A stretch of 64,000 nucleotides of DNA from Maniola hyperantus (Eukaryota; Arthropoda; Insecta; Lepidoptera; Nymphalidae): positions 136,501 to 200,500 of the forward strand of contig NC_048539.1 in NCBI RefSeq assembly GCF_902806685.2, written 5' to 3'. The notes under the pieces are model-generated. The model made no database searches and was not told the DNA's origin. It saw only the letters and a list, made by a program, of their open reading frames with translations. Positions within the stretch are counted from its first letter, which is position 1, and each line of letters begins with the position of its first letter. Positions 63,691 through 64,000 of this stretch are shown here, piece after piece. The translations under genes and the position numbers were made by a program.

Positions 63691-64000
63691 GCCGACTTTG
63701 ATCGAAGGTGGCTGCGTGTTCCGGTAGGTCCTATAGGTTCTTAGGTATATCAATGGTCTTGAAAACACCTCGTTATAGCTACCTACCAAGTACCAACAGA
63801 TTTAGGTCATAAAGACTGCCAAAAGGACGTGCCGAAGCCAATGTCAATGAATTAGGAGTTAGATAGGTAGGTAGGTAGGTAGTTGTTGCAAGCTGAGAAT
63901 CGCCATCAAAGCTTTTACCGATAACTTAGTAAGTTCCGAATTTCAAGCTGCAAAAGTCTGTTTTGTGTTCCAATAGTAATTTTTACTGCAGTACATGAAC

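Overview
The window is animal nuclear DNA, almost certainly from a moth or butterfly (Lepidoptera). It is AT-rich, has GC-rich exons with GT-AG introns, carries very frequent GTAGGTAC/CCTACCTA words, and is crowded with tRNA-derived SINEs, small DNA transposons, Helitron-like sequences and a 0.4-0.5 kb repeat starting TTTTTAGGGTTCCGTAC. I cannot name the species.

Bases 1-2046 hold the 3' part of the pol frame of a Ty3/Gypsy LTR retrotransposon that runs off the left edge. It appears to sit in an intron of the only convincing host gene: a two-finger GATA transcription factor on the + strand. Five exons (2569-3109, 3186-3367, 3449-3580, 5478-5604, 6563-6676) join in consistent phase and encode a Gly/Ala/Tyr-rich activation region, the N-finger, the C-finger, the basic tail and part of the C-terminal region. 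It resembles the serpent/BmGATA-beta class more than pannier or grain. The first exons lie left of the window. A weak candidate terminal exon is at about 7798. The second intron is 81 bp, in frame and free of stops; a later intron has a dense cluster of WGATAR sites, suggesting possible autoregulation.

From about 8 kb to the right edge (about 56 kb) I find no convincing host protein-coding gene. In insects such as Drosophila, pannier, GATAe and serpent are clustered, so a large regulatory intergenic region beside this gene would not be surprising. Scattered GC-rich low-repeat islands with homeodomain or GATA-like words (about 15.7-16.4, 22.6-22.8, 25.0-25.2, 26.1-26.4, 40.4-40.7, 53.6-54.1, 56.0-56.6, 58.4-58.6 and 63.1-63.4 kb) are candidate regulatory elements or unannotated 5' exons.

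The rest is mobile and repetitive DNA. It includes a deleted mariner (12812-13666), LINE 3' fragments, many copies of a tRNA-derived SINE (called SINE-D here), a second SINE type with poly(A), a third with an AT-rich tail (SINE-E), Helitron-like families B and C with a shared 3' end, the TTTTTAGGG repeat (family A), a hAT-like MITE with perfect 8-bp target duplications, palindromic MITEs, and several homogeneous tandem arrays: 81 bp x 20 at 59522-61131, 44 bp x 15 at 47977-48634, and others of 38, 34, 31, 23 and 14 bp. Nested insertions give a relative order of activity. I see no rRNA gene, no intact tRNA gene outside SINEs, no CRISPR and no new multi-gene system. The most interesting items are the GATA gene's intron structure and GATA-site cluster, the SINE-derived 81-bp array, and the target preference of family A.
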